Position numbers and translations under genes: made by a program. The notes beneath the pieces are model-generated. The model saw only the letters and a list, made by a program, of their open reading frames with translations, was not told the origin of the DNA and did no database searches. A stretch of 64,000 bases of DNA from Caballeronia udeis (GTDB lineage Bacteria > Pseudomonadota > Gammaproteobacteria > Burkholderiales > Burkholderiaceae): positions 1-64,000 of the forward strand of contig NZ_FCOK02000009.1 in NCBI RefSeq assembly GCF_001544555.2, written 5' to 3'. Positions 8,821 to 16,904 of this stretch are shown piece after piece. The stretch's first letter is position 1. The number at the start of each line of letters is the position of its first letter.

Positions 8821-9480
8821 CTAGATCTTCGGCAGCGCTTTTTTCTGCGCGTTCATGAAGGCGAGCCGGTCCGCCGTGACTTTCTGCGCGGCCGGCCGCT
8901 CGCCCACCAGCTTGTTGTGCGTCTTCCAGTCAATCCCCGCTTCCAGCAGGAAATCCCCTCCGTAGATCGCTTTCGTCGTCAGCCCGATCAGCGGCAAATT
9001 CACGAATGCACTCACATCGGCGATACTGAAGGTCGTGCCGAGCGCGTACGGTTCGAACTTCGCAATCCGCCTGAATCCGGCAATGCCGTGCCGGAGCCGT
9101 TTTTCTGCGCGCACCTTGGTGTAATCGGTCACTGTGCCACCGAAAAACGCCTGCTTGTAGAGCTCGCGGGCAGCCAGTTCCAGGTGTGTCTCAATGAACG
9201 CGATCATCTCGCGCTCCTTGGCGGCCGTGAACGGATCGGCGGAAAAAATGGGTTTCTCCGGATAAGCGCTCGCCAGATATTCGACAATCACCTGCGACTC
9301 GCACAGCGCCCCGGCCTCGGTCTCCACGTACGGAACCTTGCCAAGCGGCGAGAGCGCAAGTGTTGCTTCGTCCTGGCCGAAATTCGCGCGCACCTCCTCG
9401 AACGGAATGCCGTGTTCGAGCAGCACGAACTTCACCTTGTTCACGTAGTTGGACAGCGGAAAACCATACAGCTTGAGCAT
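8821..9480 (-). CDS. glutathione S-transferase
   Basis: A 219-residue soluble GST with an N-terminal thioredoxin-like domain (about 1-80, with LGKVPYVE and the ESQVIVEYL glutathione-binding segment) and an all-helical C-terminal domain (about 90-215). The opening MLKLYGFPLSNYVNKVK has Ser10 at the position that activates glutathione in beta- and theta-like enzymes. AGGAGA lies 8 bases before the ATG at 9480, which fixes the start. It is transcribed divergently from the acyl-CoA operon and shares its 115-base promoter region, so joint control by the palindrome there is possible. Substrate unknown. Confidence 0.88.
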   Translation of the reverse strand: MLKLYGFPLSNYVNKVKFVLLEHGIPFEEVRANFGQDEATLALSPLGKVPYVETEAGALCESQVIVEYLASAYPEKPIFSADPFTAAKEREMIAFIETHLELAARELYKQAFFGGTVTDYTKVRAEKRLRHGIAGFRRIAKFEPYALGTTFSIADVSAFVNLPLIGLTTKAIYGGDFLLEAGIDWKTHNKLVGERPAAQKVTADRLAFMNAQKKALPKI

Positions 9481-9542
9481 CTTGAGTCTCCTGGACATCT
9501 TTCGTTTTAAGCAATACAGGCAATCGGCGGCCTTCGAGGCCA

Positions 9543-9571
9543 CGTCACGAACAGCACGATCGTGCTAATCT
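9543..9571 (+). promoter_or_regulatory. extended -10 promoter of acyl-CoA operon
   Basis: TAATCT at 9566-9571 is preceded by TGC, giving an extended -10 box. The matching -35 region (9543-9548) is poor, as is usual for this promoter class. The predicted start is near 9578, leaving a very short leader before the AAGGAG ribosome-binding site. The spacer is occupied by a perfect palindrome. Confidence 0.45.
9553..9566. promoter_or_regulatory. 14-bp palindromic operator candidate
   Basis: AGCACGATCGTGCT is a perfect 14-bp palindrome placed in the spacer of the putative promoter and touching its -10 box. Size and symmetry fit a TetR-family operator, and TetR repressors commonly control acyl-CoA catabolism. 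Assignment to any particular repressor is inference. Confidence 0.5.
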
Positions 9572-9595
9572 AGCAAATAAGGAGTGAGACACGCC

Positions 9596-11137
9596 ATGAG
9601 TTTTCGCGATACAGAGATTCGGACCATAGGGATTGTCGGTAGCGGCGCGATGGGCCGCGGCATCGCGCAGATCGCAGCGTTGGGCGGGTTGAACGTGCGT
9701 TTGTACGACACCAACCAGCAAGCCATCACCGCAGCACGCGAGTATCTCGCCGATACCCTGAACAAACTCGCCGCAAAAGGCAAGCTGAACGAAGCCGATG
9801 CGAACGACGCGCTGGCGCGCATTCATGCGGCCGGTGCAATTGGCGACCTGGCAGATTGCGATGTGGTGGTCGAAGCGATCGTGGAAAAGCTGGACGTCAA
9901 GCGGGAGTTGTTTCGCGAGCTCGAAGGCGTGGTTGGCGAGAATTGCATCCTGGCGTCGAATACGTCGTCGCTATCCATTACCGCCATTGCCGCCGGTTGT
10001 GCCAAGCCGGAGCGCGTGGTCGGCCTGCATTTCTTCAACCCCGTGCCCCTGATGAAAGTGGTCGAAGTGATCGACGGCTTGCGGGGAGACCCCGCTGCCG
10101 GCGACGCGCTGATGGCGCTCGGCCGCCAGATGGGTCACACGGCCGTGCGGGCGAAGGACATGCCTGGTTTTATCGTGAATCACGCCGGGCGCGGCATGAA
10201 CACCGAGGGTCTGCGGATCGCGGGCGAAGGCGTGGCGAGTTTCGCGGATATCGACCGGATCATGCGTGAGCAAGCCGGTTTCCGGCTCGGGCCATTCGAA
10301 TTGCTCGACCTGACGGCGCTCGACGTCTCGCATCCGGTAATGGAGTCGATCTATCACCAGTTCTACGAGGAACCGCGCTTTACGCCGTCCCCTATTACGG
10401 GCACGCGGCTCGCCGGTGGGTTGATTGGGCGCAAGGTGGGTGAAGGTTTTTATAAATACGTGGACGGCAAGCAGCAGATTCCCGGGGAAGCGCCCGCGCC
10501 TACAGCGCTGCCGCGTCGCGTGTGGGTGAGCCGCTCATCTGCGCATGCGCGTGAAGAAGTATTCCGGCTGATCGCGAAGATGGAAACGGCTGTCACCATC
10601 GATACCGGCGGCACCCCGGCACCGGACTCGCTGATCATTGTCACGCCGCTCGGCCACGACGCCACCACCGCAGCCGTCGCGGAGAAACTGGACGCGTCGC
10701 GCACGGTCGCCATCGACACCTTGTTCCCGCTCGCCGATGCAGCCCGCCGCACCATCATGACCACGCCCGCCACGACCGCCGAATTTCGCGACGCCGCGCA
10801 CGCGCTCTTCGCATTCGATGGCGTGCCCGTCACCGTGATCCGCGATTCGACCGGGTTTGTCGCCCAGCGCGTGGTGGCGACCATCGTCAACATTGGTTGC
10901 GATATCGCGCAGCAACGCATTGCATCGCCCGCGGATATTGATCTCGCCGTGACGCTCGGCCTGGGTTACCCGCGTGGCCCGCTTGCCCTTGGCGATGCGC
11001 TCGGCGCAAGCACCATTCTCACGATCCTGCGCAACATGCAGGCCGTGCTCGGCGACCCGCGTTATCGTCCGTCGCCCTGGCTCGCGCGCCGTGCGCAACT
11101 CGGGCTGTCCCTCACCTTCGACGAGGCCGCAGCATGA
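9596..11137 (+). CDS. 3-hydroxyacyl-CoA dehydrogenase (PaaH-like, double-domain)
   Basis: A 513-residue NAD-dependent dehydrogenase that oxidises (S)-3-hydroxyacyl-CoA to 3-oxoacyl-CoA. The Rossmann motif GIVGSGAMGRG is near residues 12-22, followed by SNTSSLSI and the catalytic-His segment GLHFFNPVPLMKVVEV. A first C-terminal helical domain ends near FYKYVDGK, and a linker and second domain (to 513) follow, as in PaaH-type enzymes. It is the first gene of a tight operon: its stop overlaps the next start as ATGA. The ATG at 9596 has AAGGAG 12 bases upstream; a GTG at 9584 is too close to that site. Role in beta-oxidation is secure, the chain specificity is not. Confidence 0.9.
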   Translation: MSFRDTEIRTIGIVGSGAMGRGIAQIAALGGLNVRLYDTNQQAITAAREYLADTLNKLAAKGKLNEADANDALARIHAAGAIGDLADCDVVVEAIVEKLDVKRELFRELEGVVGENCILASNTSSLSITAIAAGCAKPERVVGLHFFNPVPLMKVVEVIDGLRGDPAAGDALMALGRQMGHTAVRAKDMPGFIVNHAGRGMNTEGLRIAGEGVASFADIDRIMREQAGFRLGPFELLDLTALDVSHPVMESIYHQFYEEPRFTPSPITGTRLAGGLIGRKVGEGFYKYVDGKQQIPGEAPAPTALPRRVWVSRSSAHAREEVFRLIAKMETAVTIDTGGTPAPDSLIIVTPLGHDATTAAVAEKLDASRTVAIDTLFPLADAARRTIMTTPATTAEFRDAAHALFAFDGVPVTVIRDSTGFVAQRVVATIVNIGCDIAQQRIASPADIDLAVTLGLGYPRGPLALGDALGASTILTILRNMQAVLGDPRYRPSPWLARRAQLGLSLTFDEAAA

Positions 11138-11922
11138 GCGCCGAACTGCTCTCCGTCCGCCCAGCCGAAAGCGACACCACGCTCGTTCTCAAGCTGTCCA
11201 ATCCGGGCGCCCGCAACGCGCTGCACCCGGACATGTACACGGCCGGCGTTGAAGCGATGAATACAGCTGAGCGGGATACGTCGGTGCGCGCGATCGTGCT
11301 GACCGGCGCCGACAACTTCTTTTGCGCCGGCGGCAATCTGAACCGCTTGCTCGAAAACCGCGCGAAGGATCCGTCGGTACAGGCTGCGAGCATCGACATG
11401 CTCGGCGAGTGGATCGTGGCATTACGGTCATCGACGAAACCAGTGATCGCGGCCGTGGAAGGCGCTGCAGCGGGCGCCGGTTTCTCGCTTGCACTGGCGT
11501 GCGATCTGCTGGTCGCAGCTGAAGACGCCAAGTTCGTGATGTCATATTCCCGCGTGGGCCTCACGCCTGACGGCGGCGGCTCGTGGTTCCTCACGCGCGC
11601 GTTGCCGCGTGCGCTCGCGACCGAAATCCTGCTTGAAGCGAAGCCGATCGGCGCCACGCGCTTGCACGAAGTTGGTGTCGTGAACCGCGTGACGAAACCG
11701 GGTGCGGCGCTCGATTCCGCCATTGCCTGGGCGGATGAGCTGGGCCGCATGGCGCCGAAAGCGCTCGTACGGATCAAGACGCTGATCGCGGCGGCCGAAA
11801 CGCAGTCGTTAGCGGAACATCTGGACGACGAACGCGATGGTTTTGTCGATGCCCTGCATAACGGCAACGCGCTCGAAGGCATCAATGCGTTCCTCGAAAA
11901 ACGGCCACCGCACTACAAATGA
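11134..11922 (+). CDS. enoyl-CoA hydratase/isomerase family protein (oxepin-CoA hydrolase-like)
   Basis: A 262-residue crotonase-fold protein. The oxyanion-hole segments DNFFCAGGNLNRLL and EGAAAGAGFSLALACD are intact. In the catalytic region SYSRVGLTPDGGGSW the first catalytic Glu of true hydratases (in a PE pair) is absent, while the Asp of PaaG-type isomerases is present. Relatives are annotated as alternative-type oxepin-CoA hydrolase. Double-bond isomerisation or another crotonase reaction is therefore as likely as hydration. It overlaps both neighbours by 4 bases (ATGA), so all three are translationally coupled. Confidence 0.85.
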   Translation: MSAELLSVRPAESDTTLVLKLSNPGARNALHPDMYTAGVEAMNTAERDTSVRAIVLTGADNFFCAGGNLNRLLENRAKDPSVQAASIDMLGEWIVALRSSTKPVIAAVEGAAAGAGFSLALACDLLVAAEDAKFVMSYSRVGLTPDGGGSWFLTRALPRALATEILLEAKPIGATRLHEVGVVNRVTKPGAALDSAIAWADELGRMAPKALVRIKTLIAAAETQSLAEHLDDERDGFVDALHNGNALEGINAFLEKRPPHYK

Positions 11923-12647
11923 CGACCTCGTACGAATTGCCCAAACGCCGCCGCATTTTCCTGATGCGCCACGGCGACGTGACTTACTTCGATGCCAGCG
12001 GCCGTGCCATCGATCCGGAAGGCGTGCCCCTGAACGAACGTGGCCGCGAGGAAGCAAGCGCGGCGGGACGCGAGTTCAAGGCGCAGCAGATTCGCTTCGA
12101 TAAAGTCATCGCAAGCGGTTTGCCGCGCACGCTCGAGACGGCGCAGCGTGTGCTGGCCGAAACCGGTCAGCAGATCGACATCGACATCTGGCCGGAGTGG
12201 CAGGAGATTCGCGGCGGCCGGCTAGGAGACCTTCCACCCAAGGACGTCGAGCGCGCTTTCCTCAGCGTATTCGATGGCATCGTGCCTGAAAGCACTGCGT
12301 TTCTGGGCGGCGAGACTATCGGCGAGTTGCTTGATCGCGTGTTGCCGTCGCTGCAACGACTGCGCGACCATGCAGCGTGGGACACCGTGCTGCTCGTGCT
12401 TCACGGCGGTGTCAATCGTGCGCTGTTGTCGCACGCAATCACAAGCGGCGGCCGTACGTTTTTCGGCCATCTTTCGCAGACTACTGGCTGCATCAATGCA
12501 CTCGATGTCGGCGATAAACCGAACGATTGGGTGATCCGCGCGCTGAACCATTCGCCGCCCTCGCCGCTTCACGCCGCCGTACGCAACACGACTATGGAAC
12601 TGCTGTATGCGCAGTTCGTGCGCTTTAAATCGCTCATGAAGTCATAA
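11919..12647 (+). CDS. histidine phosphatase superfamily protein
   Basis: A 242-residue branch-1 histidine phosphatase (phosphoglycerate mutase-like fold). The phospho-acceptor His sits in FLMRHGDVTYFD near residue 15, a second catalytic block is VIASGLPRTLETAQ, and the second His is in LVLHGGVNRALL. It is co-transcribed with acyl-CoA enzymes and lies just ahead of a small-molecule kinase. A natural guess is that it removes phosphate from a phosphorylated acyl intermediate or clears misphosphorylated metabolites. That is inference; family members act on many phosphate esters. Confidence 0.85.
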   Translation: MTTSYELPKRRRIFLMRHGDVTYFDASGRAIDPEGVPLNERGREEASAAGREFKAQQIRFDKVIASGLPRTLETAQRVLAETGQQIDIDIWPEWQEIRGGRLGDLPPKDVERAFLSVFDGIVPESTAFLGGETIGELLDRVLPSLQRLRDHAAWDTVLLVLHGGVNRALLSHAITSGGRTFFGHLSQTTGCINALDVGDKPNDWVIRALNHSPPSPLHAAVRNTTMELLYAQFVRFKSLMKS

Positions 12648-12738
12648 CGGGCACGCGGCCTGCACGCGGAACAACTGCGCCGTGAACGGCGCGATGCCGC
12701 GTGATGCTTCAACAAACGCAAGGCCGGAGGAGACAACG

Positions 12739-13848
12739 ATGGCTGCAAACAACACCCCCGCACCGCAGGACTTTTCAGCGTTCGAAGGAACCCGTCCGGT
12801 CAACGAGCGGCAACAATTCGATGTAGCGGCATTGTCCGCGTGGCTGGAAACACATGTTGAAGGCTTTGCCGGACCACTCACCGTCGAGCAGTTCGCCGGC
12901 GGCCAATCGAATCCCACCTTCAAGCTCATCACGCCCGCGCGCAGTTACGTGATGCGTTCGAAGCCCGGGCCGGCGGCGAAGCTATTGCCATCGGCGCATG
13001 CGATCGAGCGTGAATATCGCGTGATGGACGCACTCGCCGGCACCGACGTTCCCGTCGCGAGAATGTTTGCGTTATGCGAGGACGAAAGCGTGATCGGTCG
13101 TGCGTTCTATGTGATGGAGTTCATCGAGGGCCGCGTGTTGTGGGATCAGTCGCTGCCGGGCATGACGCCATCCGAACGCGGCGCGATCTACAACGAGATG
13201 AACCGCGTGATCGCGGCGCTCCATTCGGTGGACATCGCTCAAGCGGGACTCGACACCTACGGCAAGCCCGGCAACTATTTCGAGCGCCAGATCGGGCGCT
13301 GGAGCAAGCAATACGTTGCGTCGGAAACCGAGCCTATCGAAGCAATGAACAAGCTGATCGAATGGCTGCCGAAACATATTCCACGTAGCGAAGCAGGCGC
13401 ACCGGCAGAACGTGTATCAATCGTTCATGGTGATTTCCGACTCGACAACCTGATCTTCCATCCGACCGAACCGCGCGTACTCGCCGTGCTCGACTGGGAG
13501 CTGTCCACGCTAGGGGACCCTCTCGCCGATTTCGCTTACCACTGCATGGCATGGCACGTCGACCCTACTCAATTTCGTGGCATCGGCGGCCTGGACTGGG
13601 GGGCGCTGGGCATTCCCGATGAAGAGAAATACGTCGCGGCATACCTCGCCCGCACGGGCTTTGCGATTCAGGGCGACTGGAATTTCTACCTCGCCTACAA
13701 CATGTTCCGCATTGCCGCGATCCTGCAGGGAATCATGAAGCGGGTGAGCGAAGGCACGGCGGCGAGCACGCAGGCTCTTGATGCCGGAAAGCGCGCGAAA
13801 CCCATGGCCGAACTCGCGTGGTCGTATGCGCAGAAAGTCGGTGAATAG
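12739..13848 (+). CDS. APH-like phosphotransferase (ACAD10/11 kinase-domain homologue)
   Basis: A 369-residue aminoglycoside-phosphotransferase-fold kinase. Visible are the Gly-rich FAGGQSNPTF segment, the Lys-bearing strand after YVMRSKPG, the Brenner motif VHGDFRLDNLIFHP with the catalytic Asp, and the metal-binding LDWELSTLGDPLADF. The same kinase domain is fused to an acyl-CoA dehydrogenase in animal ACAD10/ACAD11 and is separate in the Pseudomonas levulinate pathway (LvaA), where it phosphorylates a 4-hydroxyacyl-CoA. Here an acyl-CoA dehydrogenase gene follows after 22 bases, the split arrangement. GGAGGAG 8 bases before ATG 12739 sets the start. Antibiotic modification is unlikely. Confidence 0.85.
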   Translation: MAANNTPAPQDFSAFEGTRPVNERQQFDVAALSAWLETHVEGFAGPLTVEQFAGGQSNPTFKLITPARSYVMRSKPGPAAKLLPSAHAIEREYRVMDALAGTDVPVARMFALCEDESVIGRAFYVMEFIEGRVLWDQSLPGMTPSERGAIYNEMNRVIAALHSVDIAQAGLDTYGKPGNYFERQIGRWSKQYVASETEPIEAMNKLIEWLPKHIPRSEAGAPAERVSIVHGDFRLDNLIFHPTEPRVLAVLDWELSTLGDPLADFAYHCMAWHVDPTQFRGIGGLDWGALGIPDEEKYVAAYLARTGFAIQGDWNFYLAYNMFRIAAILQGIMKRVSEGTAASTQALDAGKRAKPMAELAWSYAQKVGE

Positions 13849-13870
13849 CGATTAATGAAGAGGAGACGAT

Positions 13871-15085
13871 ATGAATTTCGATTACACGCCGAAAGTGCAG
13901 GAACTGCGCCAAAAGCTAAGCCATTTCTTCGATGAACACATCTACCCGAACGAGCGCGCGTTCAACAGTGAAGTCGCTGCCAATCGCGCAAACGGCAACG
14001 CGTGGGTTCCGACGGAGCTGATCGAAAAACTGAAGGAACAAGCCCGCGATGCCGGTCTCTGGAACCTGTTCCTGCCGGAGTCCGAACGCGGCGCCGGACT
14101 GAGCAACCTGGAATACGCGCCGCTCTGCGAGATCATGGGCCGGGTGCCATGGGCGCCGGAAGTCTTTAACTGCGGCGCGCCGGACACGGGCAACATGGAG
14201 ACCATCGAACGGTACGGCAGCGAGCAGCAGAAGCTGCAATGGCTCGAACCGCTGCTGCAAGGCGAGATCCGCTCTGCATTCCTGATGACTGAGCCGGACG
14301 TGGCTTCGTCGGATGCCACGAACATTCAGTGCAGCATCGTGCGCGACGGCGACAGCTACGTGATCAACGGCCACAAGTGGTGGTCGTCGGGTGCGGGGGA
14401 CCCGCGCTGCAAGGTGTATATCGTTATGGGCAAGACCGATCCCGACGCGCCGAAACATCAGCAGCAATCGATGATCCTCGTTCCTGCGGACGCGACCGGT
14501 ATCACCGTGCATCGGCCGCTCCCGGTTTTCGGCTATGACGATGCGCCGCACGGCCACATGGATATCACGCTCGAGAACGTACGCGTACCGGTATCGAACA
14601 TGCTGCTCGGTGAAGGACGCGGCTTTGAAATCGCGCAGGGGCGTCTTGGACCGGGTCGGATTCATCACTGCATGCGCCTGATTGGACTGGCCGAACGCGC
14701 GCTCGAATTGATGTCGAAACGCACGCTTCAACGGGTCGCTTTCGGCAAGCCGATCGCCGCGCACGGCGTGACGCAGGAGCGCATTGCCGAGGCGCGCATC
14801 ATGATCGAACAGGCGCGTCTGCTCACCCTGAAAGCGGCTTACATGATGGACACCGTCGGCAATAAAGGCGCACGCGGCGAGATCGCGATGATCAAGGTGG
14901 TGGCGCCGAATATCGCGTGCCAGATCATTGATTGGGCGATTCAGGCGCATGGCGCGGGCGGTGTATCCGATGATTTTCCGCTGGCTTATGCCTATGCGCA
15001 TGCGCGGACGTTGCGGCTTGCTGATGGGCCGGATGAGGTGCATAGGAACGCGATCGCCAAGCTGGAGCTTTCACGGTACGCGTGA
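13871..15085 (+). CDS. acyl-CoA dehydrogenase, ACAD11-like
   Basis: A 404-residue FAD-dependent acyl-CoA dehydrogenase. Order of parts: N-terminal helical domain (1-130), beta domain with [15 protein letters not shown] and the [14 protein letters not shown] loop, and a C-terminal helical bundle ending with the [19 protein letters not shown] segment. It is paired with the upstream APH-like kinase. In the ACAD10/11 and Lva systems the dehydrogenase acts after phosphorylation to eliminate phosphate and give an enoyl-CoA for normal beta-oxidation. AGGAGA lies before ATG 13871. It ends the operon that began at 9596. Function in 4-hydroxyacyl-CoA use is inferred from the pairing. Confidence 0.88.
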   Translation: MNFDYTPKVQELRQKLSHFFDEHIYPNERAFNSEVAANRANGNAWVPTELIEKLKEQARDAGLWNLFLPESERGAGLSNLEYAPLCEIMGRVPWAPEVFNCGAPDTGNMETIERYGSEQQKLQWLEPLLQGEIRSAFLMTEPDVASSDATNIQCSIVRDGDSYVINGHKWWSSGAGDPRCKVYIVMGKTDPDAPKHQQQSMILVPADATGITVHRPLPVFGYDDAPHGHMDITLENVRVPVSNMLLGEGRGFEIAQGRLGPGRIHHCMRLIGLAERALELMSKRTLQRVAFGKPIAAHGVTQERIAEARIMIEQARLLTLKAAYMMDTVGNKGARGEIAMIKVVAPNIACQIIDWAIQAHGAGGVSDDFPLAYAYAHARTLRLADGPDEVHRNAIAKLELSRYA

Positions 15086-15199
15086 ACCGGTGTTCAGCGT
15101 CTTTCTGCGAACTATGGTCTAATTTTCGGCAGCGTTTTTGAGTGGCGATCGCGGGTTGCGGGGATCGCCGCTTTCCCGTGTTCAGCACCAGGAGCGAAA

Positions 15200-15892
15200 A
15201 TGATCGACGTCTATAGCTGGGCCACGCCGAACGGCCATAAAATTCATATCATGCTCGAAGAAGTCGGACTCGAGTACAAAGCATTTCCCATCGATATTGG
15301 AGCCGGCGATCAGTTCACGCCTGAGTTCCTGGCTATCAGCCCGAATAACAAGATCCCCGCGATTATCGATAGCGATGGACCGGACGGTAAGCCACTAGCG
15401 CTTTTTGAATCGGGTGCGATCCTGTTTTATCTCGCTGAGAAGACGGGGAAGTTTTTGCCTCAGGATCCGGTCGGCCGATATACGACCATGCAATGGTTGA
15501 TGTTTCAGATGGGCGGCGTCGGCCCCATGCTCGGTCAGGCGCATCATTTCCGGATTTATGCGCCGGAGAAGATCGAATACGCGGTTAACCGATATTCGAA
15601 CGAAGCCAGGCGTTTGTATGGCGTGATGGATAAACGATTGGGCGTGACCCGGTTTCTCGCCGGAAATGACTATTCCATCGCGGATATCGCGACGTTTCCG
15701 TGGACGCGGTCCTGGAAAAACCAAGGAATCGAGCTAGACGAGTTCCCGAACGTCAAGCAATGGTTCGAGACCATTGCCGCGCGGCCGGCTGTTGTGAGAG
15801 GCGTTGAAGTGCTGGCCGCGGCTCGCAAAGAACTTACCGGCGATAAACAACGCGAAGTTTTATTCGGTGCGCAGCAGTACGCAAGGCGTTAA
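15200..15892 (+). CDS. glutathione S-transferase, YfcG/YghU (nu-class) type
   Basis: A 230-residue GST with the opening MIDVYSWATPNGHKIHIMLEE and the SPNNKIPAI and LFESGAILFYLAEKTG blocks typical of E. coli YfcG, a nu-class enzyme with disulfide-bond reductase activity that binds two glutathiones. Thr and Asn in TPNGHK replace the usual Ser/Tyr/Cys. The C-terminal helical domain contains FLAGNDYSIADIATFPW. CAGGAG precedes the ATG. It is separated from the acyl-CoA operon by 114 bases holding a weak hairpin, so it is probably its own unit. Confidence 0.9.
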   Translation: MIDVYSWATPNGHKIHIMLEEVGLEYKAFPIDIGAGDQFTPEFLAISPNNKIPAIIDSDGPDGKPLALFESGAILFYLAEKTGKFLPQDPVGRYTTMQWLMFQMGGVGPMLGQAHHFRIYAPEKIEYAVNRYSNEARRLYGVMDKRLGVTRFLAGNDYSIADIATFPWTRSWKNQGIELDEFPNVKQWFETIAARPAVVRGVEVLAAARKELTGDKQREVLFGAQQYARR

Positions 15893-15901
15893 GTGCGCAA
15901 C

Positions 15902-15929
15902 GGCAGATTCCTCTTTCGAGGAATCTGCC
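15902..15929. terminator. hairpin between convergent genes, probable terminator
   Basis: A perfect 12-bp stem (15902-15913 with 15918-15929) and TTTC loop lies between the convergent GST and MaoC genes. No strong T-run follows on either strand, so termination may be inefficient or Rho-assisted. Confidence 0.5.
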
Positions 15930-15964
15930 TGGTTACTGCACAGCGGAGCCACAGCCACGAAACT

Positions 15965-16417
15965 TCAAAAGTAATGCCGGGTGATGAACTCCGCGATGCA
16001 TACCGGCTTGTCACTGCCTTCCTTCTCGAGTGTGACGCGCCAGATGACCTGGACGCCGCTTGCTTCCACGTCCGTCACCGTTCTCACTACGAACTTCGCC
16101 CTCAGCTTCGCTCCGGCCGGCACCGGCGACATGAAGCGCACCTTGTTCATGCCGTAGTTCACACCCATCTTCTGCTGCATCGGCACGCACTGTTCCAGCC
16201 ACATCGGGATCAGCGCCAGGGTCAGGAATCCATGCGCAATCGGCCCGCCAAACGGCGATTCTTTTTTCGCCCTCTCGACGTCGACATGGATCCACTGGTG
16301 ATCGTCGGTGGCATCGGCGAATTGGTTGATGCGTGACTGATCGATTTCCAACCACTCGCTCACATATTCGTCCCGGCCTTCCGCAGCTTTGAACTCGGCT
16401 GCATTCGCCAAGGTCAT
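15965..16417 (-). CDS. MaoC-family (R)-enoyl-CoA hydratase
   Basis: A 150-residue single hot-dog MaoC-like hydratase. The hydratase motif is visible as FADATDDHQWIHVD, keeping the catalytic Asp and His, followed by FGGPIAHGFLTLAL. It would add water to a trans-2-enoyl-CoA to give a (R)-3-hydroxyacyl-CoA, probably as a dimer. It is the last gene of the operon transcribed from 19233 and overlaps the preceding MaoC gene by 4 bases, so the two are translationally coupled. A pair of MaoC subunits may form a heterodimer, which is inference. Confidence 0.85.
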   Translation of the reverse strand: MTLANAAEFKAAEGRDEYVSEWLEIDQSRINQFADATDDHQWIHVDVERAKKESPFGGPIAHGFLTLALIPMWLEQCVPMQQKMGVNYGMNKVRFMSPVPAGAKLRAKFVVRTVTDVEASGVQVIWRVTLEKEGSDKPVCIAEFITRHYF

Positions 16418-16872
16418 TGCGTCGCTCCTGGATGACGAAGGCCGAATATAGCCGATGAATCTACGGTCAACACCAGTTCGCCGTGCTGGTTATAAGCTTC
16501 CCAACGTGTGGCGATAATTCCACGATCAGGCTTGCTGGCGGATACCCGCTTGCTCAACACCCGGCTCGTCAATCGCACTGTGTCATTGACCCGGACAGGT
16601 TTAAGCCAGCGGATGTTGTCGAGCCCTGGCGAACCCATTGACGTGGAATCGGAGAGCAGGTCGCGCACCAGAATGCCCATCATTGCAGAACACGTGTGCC
16701 AGCCGCTGGCGATCAATCCGCCGAACGGCGATGCCTCGCCACCCGCTTCGCTCAAGTGAAAAGGCTGCGGATCAAAACGCCCGGCAAATTCGATAATCTC
16801 TTCTTTCAGAAACGTGTGACTGCCCAATTGCGCCACCGATCCAACTTCGAAATCCTCATAGCTGAACGTCAT
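16414..16872 (-). CDS. MaoC-family dehydratase/hydratase, second subunit
   Basis: A 152-residue hot-dog protein whose hydratase motif reads FAGRFDPQPFHLSE with Asp and His intact, followed by FGGLIASGWHTCSAMM. It differs from its neighbour throughout, so this is not a recent duplication. AGGAGA precedes the ATG at 16872, which was chosen over an upstream in-frame start. It lies between the acyl-CoA dehydrogenase gene (32 bases) and the other MaoC gene (4-base overlap) and should act on the enoyl-CoA made by the dehydrogenases. Confidence 0.85.
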   Translation of the reverse strand: MTFSYEDFEVGSVAQLGSHTFLKEEIIEFAGRFDPQPFHLSEAGGEASPFGGLIASGWHTCSAMMGILVRDLLSDSTSMGSPGLDNIRWLKPVRVNDTVRLTSRVLSKRVSASKPDRGIIATRWEAYNQHGELVLTVDSSAIFGLRHPGATQ

Positions 16873-16904
16873 CCGCGCTCTCCTTTTCTCAATGCTTTGA
16901 TTGT

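Noticed and set aside
12739..13848. Aminoglycoside resistance kinase
   Set aside because: The fold is APH-like but the operon and the following acyl-CoA dehydrogenase point to acyl metabolism.
15144..15169. GGCGATC/GATCGCC hairpin before the second GST gene as a terminator
   Set aside because: Only 7 bp with a long loop and no T-run; too weak to call.
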